Source: Fulvimarina endophytica (GTDB lineage: Bacteria > Pseudomonadota > Alphaproteobacteria > Rhizobiales > Rhizobiaceae). Taken from it: DNA of 64,000 nucleotides. Position numbers and translations under genes: made by a program. The stretch covers positions 124,001 through 188,000 of the forward strand of contig NZ_QURL01000005.1 of assembly GCF_003403015.1 (NCBI RefSeq). Reading direction: 5' to 3'. Position 1 is the first letter of the stretch. The number at the start of each line of letters is the position of its first letter. The notes below the pieces were generated by a model. That model was not told the DNA's origin. It saw only the letters and a program-made list of their open reading frames with translations, and did not search any database. Below, piece by piece: positions 8,443 to 17,003 of this stretch.

Positions 8443-8481
8443 CCAAACGAAATGAAGCCCGCATCGGATGATGCGGGCTTC
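8443..8481 (-). terminator. Intrinsic terminator of pckA
   Basis: A 12-bp perfect stem (8454-8465 with 8470-8481) with a 4-nt loop. On the minus strand it is followed by ATTTCGTTTG, a moderately U-rich tail. It starts 27 nt after the pckA stop codon. Confidence 0.85.
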
Positions 8482-8508
8482 GAACCAGCCATGGATCGGC
8501 AGGACGTG

Positions 8509-10119
8509 TTATTCGGCCGCCAGCTTGACCGAAGGCGCAGCTTCCAGCACCGAACCGTCGACGGCGTCCTCGAAGCGGCGGAAGTTCTCCTGGAACATGG
8601 AGACGAGCCGCTTGGCCTGAGCGTCGTAAGCTGCCGGATCGGACCAGGTGGAACGCGGATCGAGGATCCGGTCCTCGACACCATCCACGGACACCGGCAC
8701 TTCGAAGCCGAAATAGGCGTCGGTGCGGAACTGGGCGTCGTTCAGCGATCCGTCGAGCGCGGCGCCGAGCAGGGCGCGGGTCGCCTTGATCGGCATGCGC
8801 TTGCCCTCGCCATAGGCGCCGCCGGTCCAGCCGGTGTTCACCAGCCAGCAATCGACCTCGTGCTTGGCGATCAGATCGCGCAGCAGATTTCCGTATTCCG
8901 ACGGATGGCGCGGCATGAAGGGGGCGCCGAAGCAGGTGGAGAACGTCGCCTCGGGCTCGGTCACACCCTTCTCCGTACCGGCGACCTTCGCCGTGTAGCC
9001 GGAAAGGAAGTGGTACATGGCCTCGGACGGCGTCAGGCGGGCGATCGGCGGCAGGACGCCGAAGGCATCGGCCGTCAGCATCACGATGGCCGTCGGATGG
9101 CCGTCGCGCCCGGTCTCGGACGCATTGGCGATGTAGTGCAGCGGATAGGCCGCGCGGGTGTTCTCGGTCAGCGACCCGTCATCGAAATCGGGAACGCGGT
9201 GCCCGTCGAGGACGACATTCTCGAGAACCGTCGCGAATTTGCGCGTGGTGCCGAAAATCTCGGGCTCGCTCTCAGCCGAGAGCCGGATCGTCTTGGCGTA
9301 GCAGCCGCCTTCGAAGTTGAAGATGCCGTTCTCGCCCCAGCCATGCTCGTCGTCGCCGATCAGCGTACGGTTCGGATCGGCCGACAGGGTCGTCTTGCCG
9401 GTTCCCGAAAGCCCGAAGAAGACGGCGGACTGGCCCTTGTCGTCGACATTCGCCGAGCAGTGCATCGGCATCACGCCCGTCTTCGGCAGACGGTAGTTCA
9501 GCGCCGTGAAGACGCTCTTCTTCATCTCACCGGCATAGGAGGTGCCGCCGATGAGGACGACGAGATTTTCGAGATCGCAACCGATGACCGTCTCGGTCCG
9601 GCAGCCATGGCGCTCGGGATCGGCGGTGAAGGAGGGAAAATCGATGATCGTCATCTCGGGGACGAAGTCAGCGAGGTCCTCGCGGTTCGGGCGAATGAGA
9701 AGATTGCGGATGAAGAGCGCATGCCAGGCGAATTCCGTGACCACACGGACCTTGATCGCGTTTTCGGGATCTGCGCCGCCGATCAGGTCCTGAACGAAGA
9801 GGTCGCGCCCTTGGCCATGGGTCTTGAAGTCGTCATAGAGGGTGCCGAACGCCTCGGGCGACATCTGCTTGTTGTTGTCCCACCAGACGGCATTCTCGGT
9901 GGCCGCGTCGCGCACCACGAACTTGTCCTTCGCCGAACGGCCGGTGTGCTTGCCGGTGGTGACCGCGAGAGCGCCGTGCGCGGTCAGCTGACCTTCGCCG
10001 CGACGGACGGCGATCTCCACGAGCTCGGCCTCCGTCAGGTTCCAGCGGATCGACGACAGGCCGGCAAGCCCGGTGGTTTCGATCCCGGCATTCGGATTGC
10101 GTGTTCCGATCTCGGTCAT
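8509..10119 (-). CDS. pckA: Phosphoenolpyruvate carboxykinase (ATP)
   Basis: Converts oxaloacetate and ATP to phosphoenolpyruvate, CO2 and ADP, the first committed step of gluconeogenesis from TCA intermediates. The product is 536 aa, normal for the bacterial ATP-dependent class. The phosphate-binding loop [11 protein letters not shown] spans about residues 236-246. Upstream are the oxaloacetate-site residues in [13 protein letters not shown] (about 55-67) and [11 protein letters not shown]. It is transcribed alone, with a terminator downstream and a long AT-rich region with three operator-like palindromes upstream (10245-10309). In rhizobia pckA is carbon-source controlled by a LacI-family regulator, so similar control is plausible. 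Confidence 0.97.
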   Translation of the reverse strand: MTEIGTRNPNAGIETTGLAGLSSIRWNLTEAELVEIAVRRGEGQLTAHGALAVTTGKHTGRSAKDKFVVRDAATENAVWWDNNKQMSPEAFGTLYDDFKTHGQGRDLFVQDLIGGADPENAIKVRVVTEFAWHALFIRNLLIRPNREDLADFVPEMTIIDFPSFTADPERHGCRTETVIGCDLENLVVLIGGTSYAGEMKKSVFTALNYRLPKTGVMPMHCSANVDDKGQSAVFFGLSGTGKTTLSADPNRTLIGDDEHGWGENGIFNFEGGCYAKTIRLSAESEPEIFGTTRKFATVLENVVLDGHRVPDFDDGSLTENTRAAYPLHYIANASETGRDGHPTAIVMLTADAFGVLPPIARLTPSEAMYHFLSGYTAKVAGTEKGVTEPEATFSTCFGAPFMPRHPSEYGNLLRDLIAKHEVDCWLVNTGWTGGAYGEGKRMPIKATRALLGAALDGSLNDAQFRTDAYFGFEVPVSVDGVEDRILDPRSTWSDPAAYDAQAKRLVSMFQENFRRFEDAVDGSVLEAAPSVKLAAE

Positions 10120-10244
10120 AGCGCGACTGTTCCCTGAAAGACTTCACGGGCTGTGCAATCGCCAGCCCTCCTCGCGGCAAGACGTAGCGGATGGCCCGAT
10201 ATGTGACAACAGTATAACGCCCGTTTCCCAAGCAGAGCCTCAAG

Positions 10245-10259
10245 TTTAATCGATTTTAA
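10245..10259. promoter_or_regulatory. Operator-like palindrome 1 upstream of pckA
   Basis: TTTAATCGATTTTAA with a perfect AATCGATT core centred on the CG at 10251/10252. A central CpG palindrome flanked by T/A runs is the usual form of LacI/GalR-family operators. Confidence 0.5.
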
Positions 10260-10273
10260 TTTCGTCACTTTTC

Positions 10274-10289
10274 TTTAAACCGGTTTGAA
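10274..10289. promoter_or_regulatory. Operator-like palindrome 2 upstream of pckA (best match)
   Basis: TTTAAACCGGTTTGAA with a perfect 10-bp core AAACCGGTTT centred at 10281/10282. It is 30 bp from the centre of palindrome 1 and 21 bp from that of palindrome 3. Confidence 0.55.
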
Positions 10290-10295
10290 CGAAGC

Positions 10296-10309
10296 TTTAA
10301 TCGGTTCAA
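10296..10309. promoter_or_regulatory. Operator-like palindrome 3 upstream of pckA
   Basis: TTTAATCGGTTCAA, an imperfect member of the same series centred at 10302/10303. The outer TT/AA and inner AA..TT match the other two copies. Confidence 0.45.
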
Positions 10310-10577
10310 TTCAAACAGCACTTCAGATGGGATCATGCAAAAGTTTGTCATGCGCCCGCTCGCGCCGCCCGCGAAGGGCAAGGAAGACGTCCTTCTGCCG
10401 GATCGAAACGCGGGCCTCGCAGGCTCCTTCCGGTCCGACATGCCGCTGGGGCAGGCATTGCGAGCCGGACGCTTCCGGCGGCGGCGGTCGAACTCGATCG
10501 CATTTTGGTAACGTTCGCTTAAGCATCCCGCGGTCATAATAACCGATCAGTAGGATTTCCTATTCGAGGTTCGGACT

Positions 10578-11030
10578 TTGAAGAACTTTGTCGCCACAGC
10601 CGCCTGCGCCGGCCTTGCAGCCGTCGTCCTCGTCGCCAATCTGCAGGGCGCGCCCGTGTCCGCCGAGACCACGCGGGCCGATGTCACGGTGATCGATCCG
10701 AAGACGACCGCCTCCCTGGCCGTACCGGGTGCCCAGGCTGCGCCCGCGAAGGCGTTGCGGATGATCGATCTGCGCAGCGGCGCGACCTGTCGCATCGCGG
10801 CGCCGGCCAAGACCAGCCAGGATCTGACGCGCGCCCCGGTCGGACCCGAATGCCAAGGCTCGCCCGCGCTTTCCCGCGTCGCCAAATGGCGTCACACGCC
10901 GGACGGGTCGCTCGAAATGCTCGACGAAGAGGATGAGACTGTCTTGCTCTTCATGCCCGGTGACGGCGTTCTGTATGAAAGCATCTATCCGAGCGAAGCC
11001 TTGGTGACGATCGTCTCCGCAAACGGCTAA
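10578..11030 (+). CDS. Small exported protein, possible AprI/Inh-type protease-inhibitor fold
   Basis: A 150 aa product from a TTG start at 10578, with GAGG about 9 nt upstream. No ATG gives the signal peptide. The N-terminus MKNFVATAACAGLAAVVLVANLQGAPVSA is a Sec signal, followed by an Ala/Thr-rich linker. The C-terminal 85 residues show a pattern of C..., a second C, ...W, then DGSLEMLDEEDETVLLF. This is reminiscent of the small beta-barrel AprI/Inh metalloprotease-inhibitor family, where two cysteines and a Trp are conserved. That assignment is tentative. It is divergent from pckA across a long regulatory region and converges on the GNAT gene. Confidence 0.6.
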   Translation: MKNFVATAACAGLAAVVLVANLQGAPVSAETTRADVTVIDPKTTASLAVPGAQAAPAKALRMIDLRSGATCRIAAPAKTSQDLTRAPVGPECQGSPALSRVAKWRHTPDGSLEMLDEEDETVLLFMPGDGVLYESIYPSEALVTIVSANG

Positions 11031-11103
11031 AAAATCGGCACGGGAGCCGGACTCGGCTTCGGGTTCAAGGGATCCGGAAGCCAGAGCATTGCAGACGCGA
11101 CTG

Positions 11104-11817
11104 TCAGAGCGAACCGGTCTCGGAATGCGTCAGCGTCCCGAGAGCTTTGCGCTGCGTGCCGTCTCTCTCGAAATTCTCCTCCGCCAGCCAGACGCCGAAG
11201 GCCGCATCGAGCCTGGGCCATTCATGATCGAGAACCGAGTACCATGCGGTATCGCGGTTCTCGCCCTTGGCGATCATATGCTGGCGGAAGAGCCCCTCAT
11301 AGGAGAAGCCGAGGCGCTCGGCGGCCCGTTTGGAGGGTAGATTGAGATCGTTGCATTTCCATTCGAGCCGGCGGTAGCCAAGCGTCTCGAGAACCAGCTT
11401 CATCGTGAGATAGAAGGCTTCGGTCGAGGCGCGCGTTCGCTGCAGATCCGGACCGAAACAGACGTGACCGATCTCGATGACACCGTTTTTCAGGTCGGCC
11501 CGGAACAGCGCGAGCACGCCCACGGCCTTTCCGCTCGCCTTCGATATGACGGCGTAGAAGCGGTGACCTTCGCGCAGGTAGAGATCGCGCGCCGACGCCT
11601 CGAAGGCGTCCCGCGTCTCGAAGGGACCGTTGAAGAGCCAGCGCCAGATCGCGCCTTCCCGATCCTTGGAGAAGGCCTCCCACAGCTCCCCGAAACGCGT
11701 CTCGTCGGTGATCGGCTCGACGATCGTGAAACGGCCTTCGAGGGTGTCGGTGCCGGGGAACGCTCGCGGTTCATAGGTTGAAAGCGGCTTGCCGCCTCCC
11801 CTCGTTTGCTTCGTCAT
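11104..11817 (-). CDS. GNAT family N-acetyltransferase (RimJ/RimL-like, COG1670 type)
   Basis: A 237 aa acetyl-CoA-dependent N-acetyltransferase. The C-terminal motif YRRLEWKCNDLNLPSKRAAERLGF (the N-x-x-S-x-x-A-x-x-x-LGF pattern) and FRQHM are characteristic of the COG1670 branch that acetylates protein N-termini or small amines. The central VGVLALFRADLKNGVIEIGHV holds the acetyl-CoA-binding strand region. Substrate unknown. The ATG start overlaps the stop of the upstream hydrolase gene by 4 nt (ATGA), indicating translational coupling and probably a shared pathway or a housekeeping pairing. Confidence 0.88.
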   Translation of the reverse strand: MTKQTRGGGKPLSTYEPRAFPGTDTLEGRFTIVEPITDETRFGELWEAFSKDREGAIWRWLFNGPFETRDAFEASARDLYLREGHRFYAVISKASGKAVGVLALFRADLKNGVIEIGHVCFGPDLQRTRASTEAFYLTMKLVLETLGYRRLEWKCNDLNLPSKRAAERLGFSYEGLFRQHMIAKGENRDTAWYSVLDHEWPRLDAAFGVWLAEENFERDGTQRKALGTLTHSETGSL

Positions 11818-12728
11818 CGCGCGTGCCTCCGAATGAAGTTCAGGACCTCGGACCTGATCGAACGATCGCTGAGATCGAGAGCGGTCGCGAAGGCCGTGAT
11901 CACCCCGATATGATCGACACCGTCGACGATCCGGCTTTCTACCGGAACGCCGGCGGATCTCGCCTTGGCGGCAAGAGAACGGGTGTTCTTCGGATCGACC
12001 GTCGTATCGGCACTGCCCGCGATCAGAAGCATCGGCGGCTCGTCCCCATCGACGAAGTTCACCGGCTGGCTGGCCGCTCTCGTGGCTTCCGGGAAGATCC
12101 GCTTGTAGCGCTCCTCGGTGAGCGGCAGGAAATCATAGGGCCCGGCAAGTCCGACGAAGCCGGAGAGGTCGCGGATCGATCCGCCCGCGCGCGACAGGTA
12201 GCGCCCGTCTGTCGCGAGAAGGCCCGCGATCTCGGCACCGGCGGAATGGCCCATCAGGAACAGCGGGTGACGCCCTGCCGCAATGCCGTATTCGCCTCGG
12301 TCGGCAAGGCGTGCGGCCGCAACCGTCGCCCTAGCCGCGTCTTCCACGAAGCCGGGAAAGCGCGTCTCGGGATAGAGCCGGTAGTTCGGCACGGCGACGA
12401 TCATGCCCTCGCTGGCGAGCGACTGACCGACGAAAAGATAGATGTCCTTGCTGCCCGAGTCCCAGCTTCCCCCGTGCACATAGACGACGAGCGGTGCATT
12501 CGCGGCGACCCCGTCCGGTATGTAGAGGTCGAGGGTCCCGCGTTCGCCGGGCATGTAGCGGACATTCTCCACCACCCGGTAGCCGGCACCGCTGGTGACC
12601 GCGTTGAGCGCGCCGGCGCAGCCGGCAAGAAGGACGAGTGAGAGTGAGGAAAGGATCGTCGCCAGCCGGGCGAAGGGCCATGTGCGAACGAAGCGACGGG
12701 AAAAGCGGAAGCGGGCGGGTCTTGTCAT
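11814..12728 (-). CDS. Alpha/beta-hydrolase fold esterase, predicted lipoprotein
   Basis: A 304 aa serine hydrolase of the HSL/carboxylesterase-like group. After a basic N-terminus, a hydrophobic stretch ends in a lipobox LLAGC (C37), so the enzyme is probably membrane-anchored on the periplasmic side. The oxyanion-hole HGG is at 85-87. The nucleophile elbow GHSAG is at 160-164 (S162). The likely acid is D241 and the likely histidine is H273 (VDHIG). The substrate is probably a short ester and is not defined by sequence. It is co-translated with the downstream GNAT gene. Confidence 0.88.
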   Translation of the reverse strand: MTRPARFRFSRRFVRTWPFARLATILSSLSLVLLAGCAGALNAVTSGAGYRVVENVRYMPGERGTLDLYIPDGVAANAPLVVYVHGGSWDSGSKDIYLFVGQSLASEGMIVAVPNYRLYPETRFPGFVEDAARATVAAARLADRGEYGIAAGRHPLFLMGHSAGAEIAGLLATDGRYLSRAGGSIRDLSGFVGLAGPYDFLPLTEERYKRIFPEATRAASQPVNFVDGDEPPMLLIAGSADTTVDPKNTRSLAAKARSAGVPVESRIVDGVDHIGVITAFATALDLSDRSIRSEVLNFIRRHAR

Positions 12729-12825
12729 GGATGGTCAAGATAACGCCCGTGCCACCCGGCGCAATGGAGGCTTGCGGCCAAGGGCGCCCATTAGAGGCAA
12801 GGTGCGACCGGCCGAGCACTTTCGT

Positions 12826-13179
12826 TCACGAAAGGCGCCGGGCGAAGCCTTCGATGATGTCCGCCGCCCCGTTGATCGCGTGGGTGAAGCGTGAGCGGAT
12901 GTCGGCGAGCGTCGCCTCGAGCCGGCGGGCTTCCGATCGCAGGCGCTCGTTCTCCTTCTCCAGAACGTTGAGGCGAAGGCGGACATCGGACAGTTCGTCG
13001 GCGGTCATGATGGCGGCCATGATGGTCAACCGCTGATCCCCGATCTGGCCGACACCGTCCTTGAGGCTTGCGATCTTCTCCTCGATCCCGGCGGCCAGAT
13101 CCTGCAGGTGATCCTCCTCGCCGGGCCCGCAGGCCATGCGATAGGTCTTCCCGTCGATTTCAACGACCACCTGCGGCAT
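12826..13179 (-). CDS. zapA: Cell division protein ZapA
   Basis: Z-ring-associated protein that cross-links FtsZ filaments. The product is 117 aa. The N-terminal globular head (MPQVVVEIDGKTYRMACGPGEEDHLQDLA) is diagnostic of ZapA. The central RLTIMAAIMTADEL and a long C-terminal coiled coil (LRLNVLEKENERLRSEARRLEATL) match the family. It follows the DUF4164 gene by 48 bp on the same strand, a conserved pairing in Hyphomicrobiales. In many relatives 6S RNA and a 5-formyl-THF cyclo-ligase gene lie nearby. Neither is seen here. Confidence 0.93.
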   Translation of the reverse strand: MPQVVVEIDGKTYRMACGPGEEDHLQDLAAGIEEKIASLKDGVGQIGDQRLTIMAAIMTADELSDVRLRLNVLEKENERLRSEARRLEATLADIRSRFTHAINGAADIIEGFARRLS

Positions 13180-13227
13180 GAACGAACTGCACCTCCTTGG
13201 GTTCGGGGCGGCGCCCGCCCCCGTGCG

Positions 13228-13515
13228 TCACGTCTCGGAACTGGGCGGGGAGACGATGTTGCGAACCCTCTCCATCGCGTCGACCAGCCGGTGCGAGACC
13301 TCCCGATTGGCCTTTTCCAGCCGCTCGCTGCGGGCAAGGGCGAGGTCCAGCTCCTTGGCGAGGCGCCCGCGATCTGCAGTCATCCGCTGGAGAACGACCT
13401 CGGTATCGACGAGAATCGCCTCACGCGACAGACGCGCGTCGATCGCCGTCGAAAGCGTTTCTTTCGCAGCGGAGAGGCGAGCGAGACTGGCCTCGAATTC
13501 GTCCTGCGTCGCCAT
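13228..13515 (-). CDS. DUF4164 family coiled-coil protein
   Basis: A 95 aa, almost entirely alpha-helical protein from the ATG at 13515, preceded by GCAGGAAC. Heptad-like runs such as LARLSAAKETLSTAIDARL and LAKELDLALARSERLEKAN predict a coiled coil. It has no signal peptide or catalytic motif. DUF4164 genes commonly sit directly upstream of zapA in this order, as here, so involvement in division or the cell envelope is inferred from context. Confidence 0.85.
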   Translation of the reverse strand: MATQDEFEASLARLSAAKETLSTAIDARLSREAILVDTEVVLQRMTADRGRLAKELDLALARSERLEKANREVSHRLVDAMERVRNIVSPPSSET

Positions 13516-13815
13516 GTTCCTGCCCGGCCATCCTTCGGTCTTGCTACCGCCTCCGGTGTAACGCGCCAAAGGCGGAAGGAAAAGGCGGGCCGAACGCGCC
13601 ACGGACGAACCCTCCCGCCGCTCGAATTGACAGCGCCCGGGGCCTATGGTGTCTCCCCGATAAAGGTGTCGAACGGCGCTCCGGGGGACCAGACATGAAT
13701 TCGGGGGACCTGACGGAGACCCGATGCTCCCGGCGCGGCCCTTCGGAACTCGGAGCGAAACACGCGTTCTCCGGGGTCGCCTCGCCGAAGACCCGAACAC
13801 TTATCGGATTCTGGA
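13516..13815. other. 300-bp divergent intergenic region (DUF4164/zapA versus tkt)
   Basis: This must hold the promoters of both the DUF4164-zapA pair (minus) and tkt (plus). I see no confident operator, hairpin or small gene in it. Short open frames here are poor and lack ribosome binding sites. Confidence 0.5.
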
Positions 13816-15837
13816 ATGACCACATCTGAAACCGCTCGTGACATGGCAAACGCTGTCCGCTTTCTCAGCGCCGACGCGATCGAGAATGCCGGTTCGGGCC
13901 ACCCCGGCCTTCCGCTCGGCGCGGCCGACGTCGCGACGGTCCTCTTCACGCGCTTCATGACGTTCGATCCCACCCAGCCGGACTGGCCGGACCGGGATCG
14001 CTTCGTCTTTTCGGCCGGTCACGGCTCGATGCTGCTCTACAGCCTGCTCTATCTCCTCGGCTATCCGGATATCGACCTCGACGAGATCCGGTCCTTCCGG
14101 CGCCTCGGCTCGAAAGCCGCCGGCCATCCGGAATGGGGTCACGCCGCCGGTATCGAGACGACGACCGGTCCGCTCGGACAGGGCCTTGCGAATGCCGTGG
14201 GAATGGCGATCGCCGAATGCCATCTGTCGGCGAAATACGGAACGGACATCGTCGATCACCGGACCTTCGCCTTCGTAGGCGATGGCTGCCTGATGGAGGG
14301 CATCTCCCAGGAAGCGATCTCGCTTGCGGGCCATTTGAAACTGTCGAAGCTCGTCGTTCTTTGGGACGACAACGCGATCACCATCGACGGCAAGGTGTCG
14401 CTCGCCGACTCCACCGATCAGATCGCCCGCTTCGAGGCGTGCGGTTGGGACACCTTCTCCTGCGACGGACACGACCAGGACGCGATCGCCGCGGCGCTGG
14501 AGGCGGCCATCGCCTCCGACCGGCCGGCACTCGTCGCCTGCAAGACCACCATCGGCTTCGGCGCGAGCGGCAAGGCCGGAACGGCGAAGGTTCACGGATC
14601 GCCGCTCGGCGAGGACGAGATCCGGACCATGCGGGAGACCCTCGGCTGGCCGCACGAACCGTTCGAAATTCCGGCCGGCATCGTCGATCAGTGGCGGATC
14701 GCGGGGCTGAGATCGGGCGCGGCACGGCGCAAATGGGAGGAGCGTTTCGCCGGCATCGATGCCGAGAAGCGCGGCGATTTCGAGCGCTCGATGCGCGGCG
14801 ATCTGCCGAGCGGCCTGAAACAGGGCTTCGACCGGGCCAAGCGCGAGGCGAATGCGGAACGGCCGGACCTTTCGACGCGCAAGGCATCCGAACTCGCTCT
14901 CGAAATGATCAACGCGATCGTGCCCGAGACCATGGGCGGCTCTGCCGACCTCACGGGTTCGAACAACACGATGGCCGGGCCGATCGAGGTCTTCGACGCA
15001 GAAAACCACGCCGGTCGCTATCTCCATTACGGCATTCGCGAGCATGCGATGGCCGCGATCATGAACGGTCTCGCCCTTCATGGCGGCCTCATCCCCTATG
15101 GCGGGACCTTCCTCGCCTTTTCCGACTATGCGCGCGGATCCATTCGCCTCTCGGCCCTGATGGGAACGCGGGTCATCCATGTGATGACGCATGATTCGAT
15201 CGGTCTCGGCGAGGATGGTCCCACCCATCAGCCGGTGGAGCATCTGGCGGCCTTGCGGGCGGTGCCCAATCTCTGCGTCATGCGCCCGGCCGATCTCGTC
15301 GAGACGCTCGAATGCTGGCAAATCGCGCTCGGCGCACAGCACCGGCCGAGCGTTCTTTCGCTCACGCGGCAGGCCGTCCCTGCGCTTCGCACCGACGAGC
15401 ACGACGAGAACAAGTCCGCCCGGGGCGCCTACGAACTCGTACCCGCCAATGGCGATGCGAAGGTCACGCTCTTTGCAACAGGGTCCGAGGTCCATCTCGC
15501 AATGGCTGCCAAGAAGGTGCTCGACAGGGACGGACATGCGACGCGCGTCGTCTCGGTACCCTGCTTCGAACTCTTCGCCGAGCAGAGCGAGGAATATCGC
15601 GCGGCCTTCCTCGACGATCCGTCCCTGAAGGTCGCGGTGGAGGCGGGCGTGCGCCAGGGCTGGGACGCACTGATAGGCCGGCACGGCATCTTCGTGGGCA
15701 TGGACGGATTCGGTGCCAGCGGGCGGGCCGAAGAGCTCTTCGCCCATTTCGACATCACGTCGGACTCGATCGTGCACCGCGTGCGGGAACGGCTCGCGGA
15801 GATGACACCGACGGAAGAGAGCGATCCAGACGTCTAG
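13816..15837 (+). CDS. tkt: Transketolase
   Basis: Thiamine-diphosphate enzyme of the pentose phosphate pathway that transfers two-carbon ketol units between sugar phosphates. The product is 673 aa, the normal length. Motifs include the N-terminal SAGHGSMLLYSLLYLLGY and TTGPLGQGLANAVGMA. The ThDP/Mg site is GDGCLMEGISQEA through the N-containing WDDNAITIDG. Further on are HDSIGLGEDGPTHQPVEHL and the C-terminal domain. It is followed on the opposite strand by yihY rather than directly by gap. In many Hyphomicrobiales tkt, gap and pgk are consecutive. Confidence 0.97.
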   Translation: MTTSETARDMANAVRFLSADAIENAGSGHPGLPLGAADVATVLFTRFMTFDPTQPDWPDRDRFVFSAGHGSMLLYSLLYLLGYPDIDLDEIRSFRRLGSKAAGHPEWGHAAGIETTTGPLGQGLANAVGMAIAECHLSAKYGTDIVDHRTFAFVGDGCLMEGISQEAISLAGHLKLSKLVVLWDDNAITIDGKVSLADSTDQIARFEACGWDTFSCDGHDQDAIAAALEAAIASDRPALVACKTTIGFGASGKAGTAKVHGSPLGEDEIRTMRETLGWPHEPFEIPAGIVDQWRIAGLRSGAARRKWEERFAGIDAEKRGDFERSMRGDLPSGLKQGFDRAKREANAERPDLSTRKASELALEMINAIVPETMGGSADLTGSNNTMAGPIEVFDAENHAGRYLHYGIREHAMAAIMNGLALHGGLIPYGGTFLAFSDYARGSIRLSALMGTRVIHVMTHDSIGLGEDGPTHQPVEHLAALRAVPNLCVMRPADLVETLECWQIALGAQHRPSVLSLTRQAVPALRTDEHDENKSARGAYELVPANGDAKVTLFATGSEVHLAMAAKKVLDRDGHATRVVSVPCFELFAEQSEEYRAAFLDDPSLKVAVEAGVRQGWDALIGRHGIFVGMDGFGASGRAEELFAHFDITSDSIVHRVRERLAEMTPTEESDPDV

Positions 15838-15865
15838 AGCGATTCTCCGCGTATGGGACTCGGTG

Positions 15866-16744
15866 TCATGGTCTCGCCTGAGGCCGAGGCTCGCCGTGCG
15901 GTTCGTCCTCGTTCGCCGAACCGCGCTCGCGGGCGAGCGCCCATGTGAACTCGGCGCCGAACAGAAAGATCTGGCAGCTGTAGAAGATCCACAGGAGGAT
16001 GGTGACGAGCGAGGCGGCCGACCCATAGGTCGTGACGACGCCGCTCTGGGAAATATAGGCGCCGATCAGGAACTTGCCGATCTCGAAGAGGACGGCGGTG
16101 AGGAGAGCGCCAGCCAGGACCGTCGGCCATTCCAGGCGCTTCTCCGGCAGGAGTCGAAAGATCGCGGCGAACAGCATGGTCTCGACCGAGAGGCTCAGCA
16201 TCATCTTCAGGAAGACGATGAGTGGCTGCATCGAATCGAACCGGTCGAGAAGATAGTTCGAAACGGCGGTCAATCCCGCGTCGAGCACCAGCGAAATGAG
16301 CAGCAGGAAGCCCAGCGTCAGCACCATGGCGGCGCTGATCAATCGGCTGCGTACGATGACCCAGAAGTCGCCGCCCTTGGGATGCGCCTTGAAGATGATG
16401 TTGAGATCGTCCTGCAATTCGACGATCGCACCCGTCGCGAGGATGAAGAACATCGTCATGCCGAAGGCGATCGAAAGCGGGCTCGACCCGAAATGCGTCG
16501 CGGCGCCCAGCATCGAATCGAGCGCGGCCGCAGCGCTCGTGCCGATGAGCCCATCCGCTTCGGCGACGACGGCGCCGCGCGCCGCCTCCTGCCCGAAGAA
16601 GAAGCCCGCGATCGTCACGCTCGCTAGGAGAACCGGTCCAATCGAGAACAGCGCGTAGAAGGAGATCGCGGCGCCAAGACTGAGGGCGCGGTCGTTCCAC
16701 CATCCCAGCATCGCCGTTCTGAACACCCGCACAACCGCCTGCAT
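15866..16744 (-). CDS. YihY/UPF0761 family inner-membrane protein (BrkB-like)
   Basis: A 292 aa polytopic membrane protein from the ATG at 16744. The family hallmark ALSLGAAISFYALFSIGPVLL opens the first transmembrane segment. About six hydrophobic segments follow, with RLLPEKRLEWPTVLAGALLTAV and SLVTILLWIFYSCQIFLFGAEFTW near the C-terminus. The tail is hydrophilic (ANEDEPHGEPRPQARP). YihY proteins were once annotated as RNase BN, which is incorrect; their role is unknown. It lies on the minus strand between plus-strand tkt and gap, converging on tkt with only 28 bp between stops. Upstream in-frame ATGs (16855, 16822) would add a non-family extension. Confidence 0.88.
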   Translation of the reverse strand: MQAVVRVFRTAMLGWWNDRALSLGAAISFYALFSIGPVLLASVTIAGFFFGQEAARGAVVAEADGLIGTSAAAALDSMLGAATHFGSSPLSIAFGMTMFFILATGAIVELQDDLNIIFKAHPKGGDFWVIVRSRLISAAMVLTLGFLLLISLVLDAGLTAVSNYLLDRFDSMQPLIVFLKMMLSLSVETMLFAAIFRLLPEKRLEWPTVLAGALLTAVLFEIGKFLIGAYISQSGVVTTYGSAASLVTILLWIFYSCQIFLFGAEFTWALARERGSANEDEPHGEPRPQARP

Positions 16745-17003
16745 GGATCGCTCGCTTCCCTTCGCCGGATGCCGGCCTCCGACGTCGACCGCACGGGCCC
16801 TGAAATTCGATCCCGAAGCCATCCCGTCGGGATGGACTGCCGGGGACAGCAACACTCGCGGTCGTCTTTCGATTCGCCGCGAACACGGTGGATCGCGTTT
16901 TGCGTTGATCGGAAGGTCGCTTCGGCTTACGTGAGGTCCGCACGCCCGGTCGCAAGTCCGGCAGTTCTCGAATCACATCTATAGCACCGGGAGACAACCA
17001 GTC

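Larger units (their letters stand above)
10120..10577. other. 458-bp divergent intergenic region with AT-rich regulatory block
   Basis: No gene is seen. The interval separates pckA (minus) from the small exported protein gene (plus). Positions 10240-10320 are strikingly AT-rich for this genome and hold three related palindromes, annotated separately. A short palindrome, TAGGA-TT-TCCTA (10551-10562), lies just before the plus-strand gene. Confidence 0.7.

Noticed and set aside
12729..12825. Possible 6S RNA next to zapA
   Set aside because: 6S RNA often lies near zapA in Proteobacteria, but this gap is only 97 bp and no long bulged duplex is visible.
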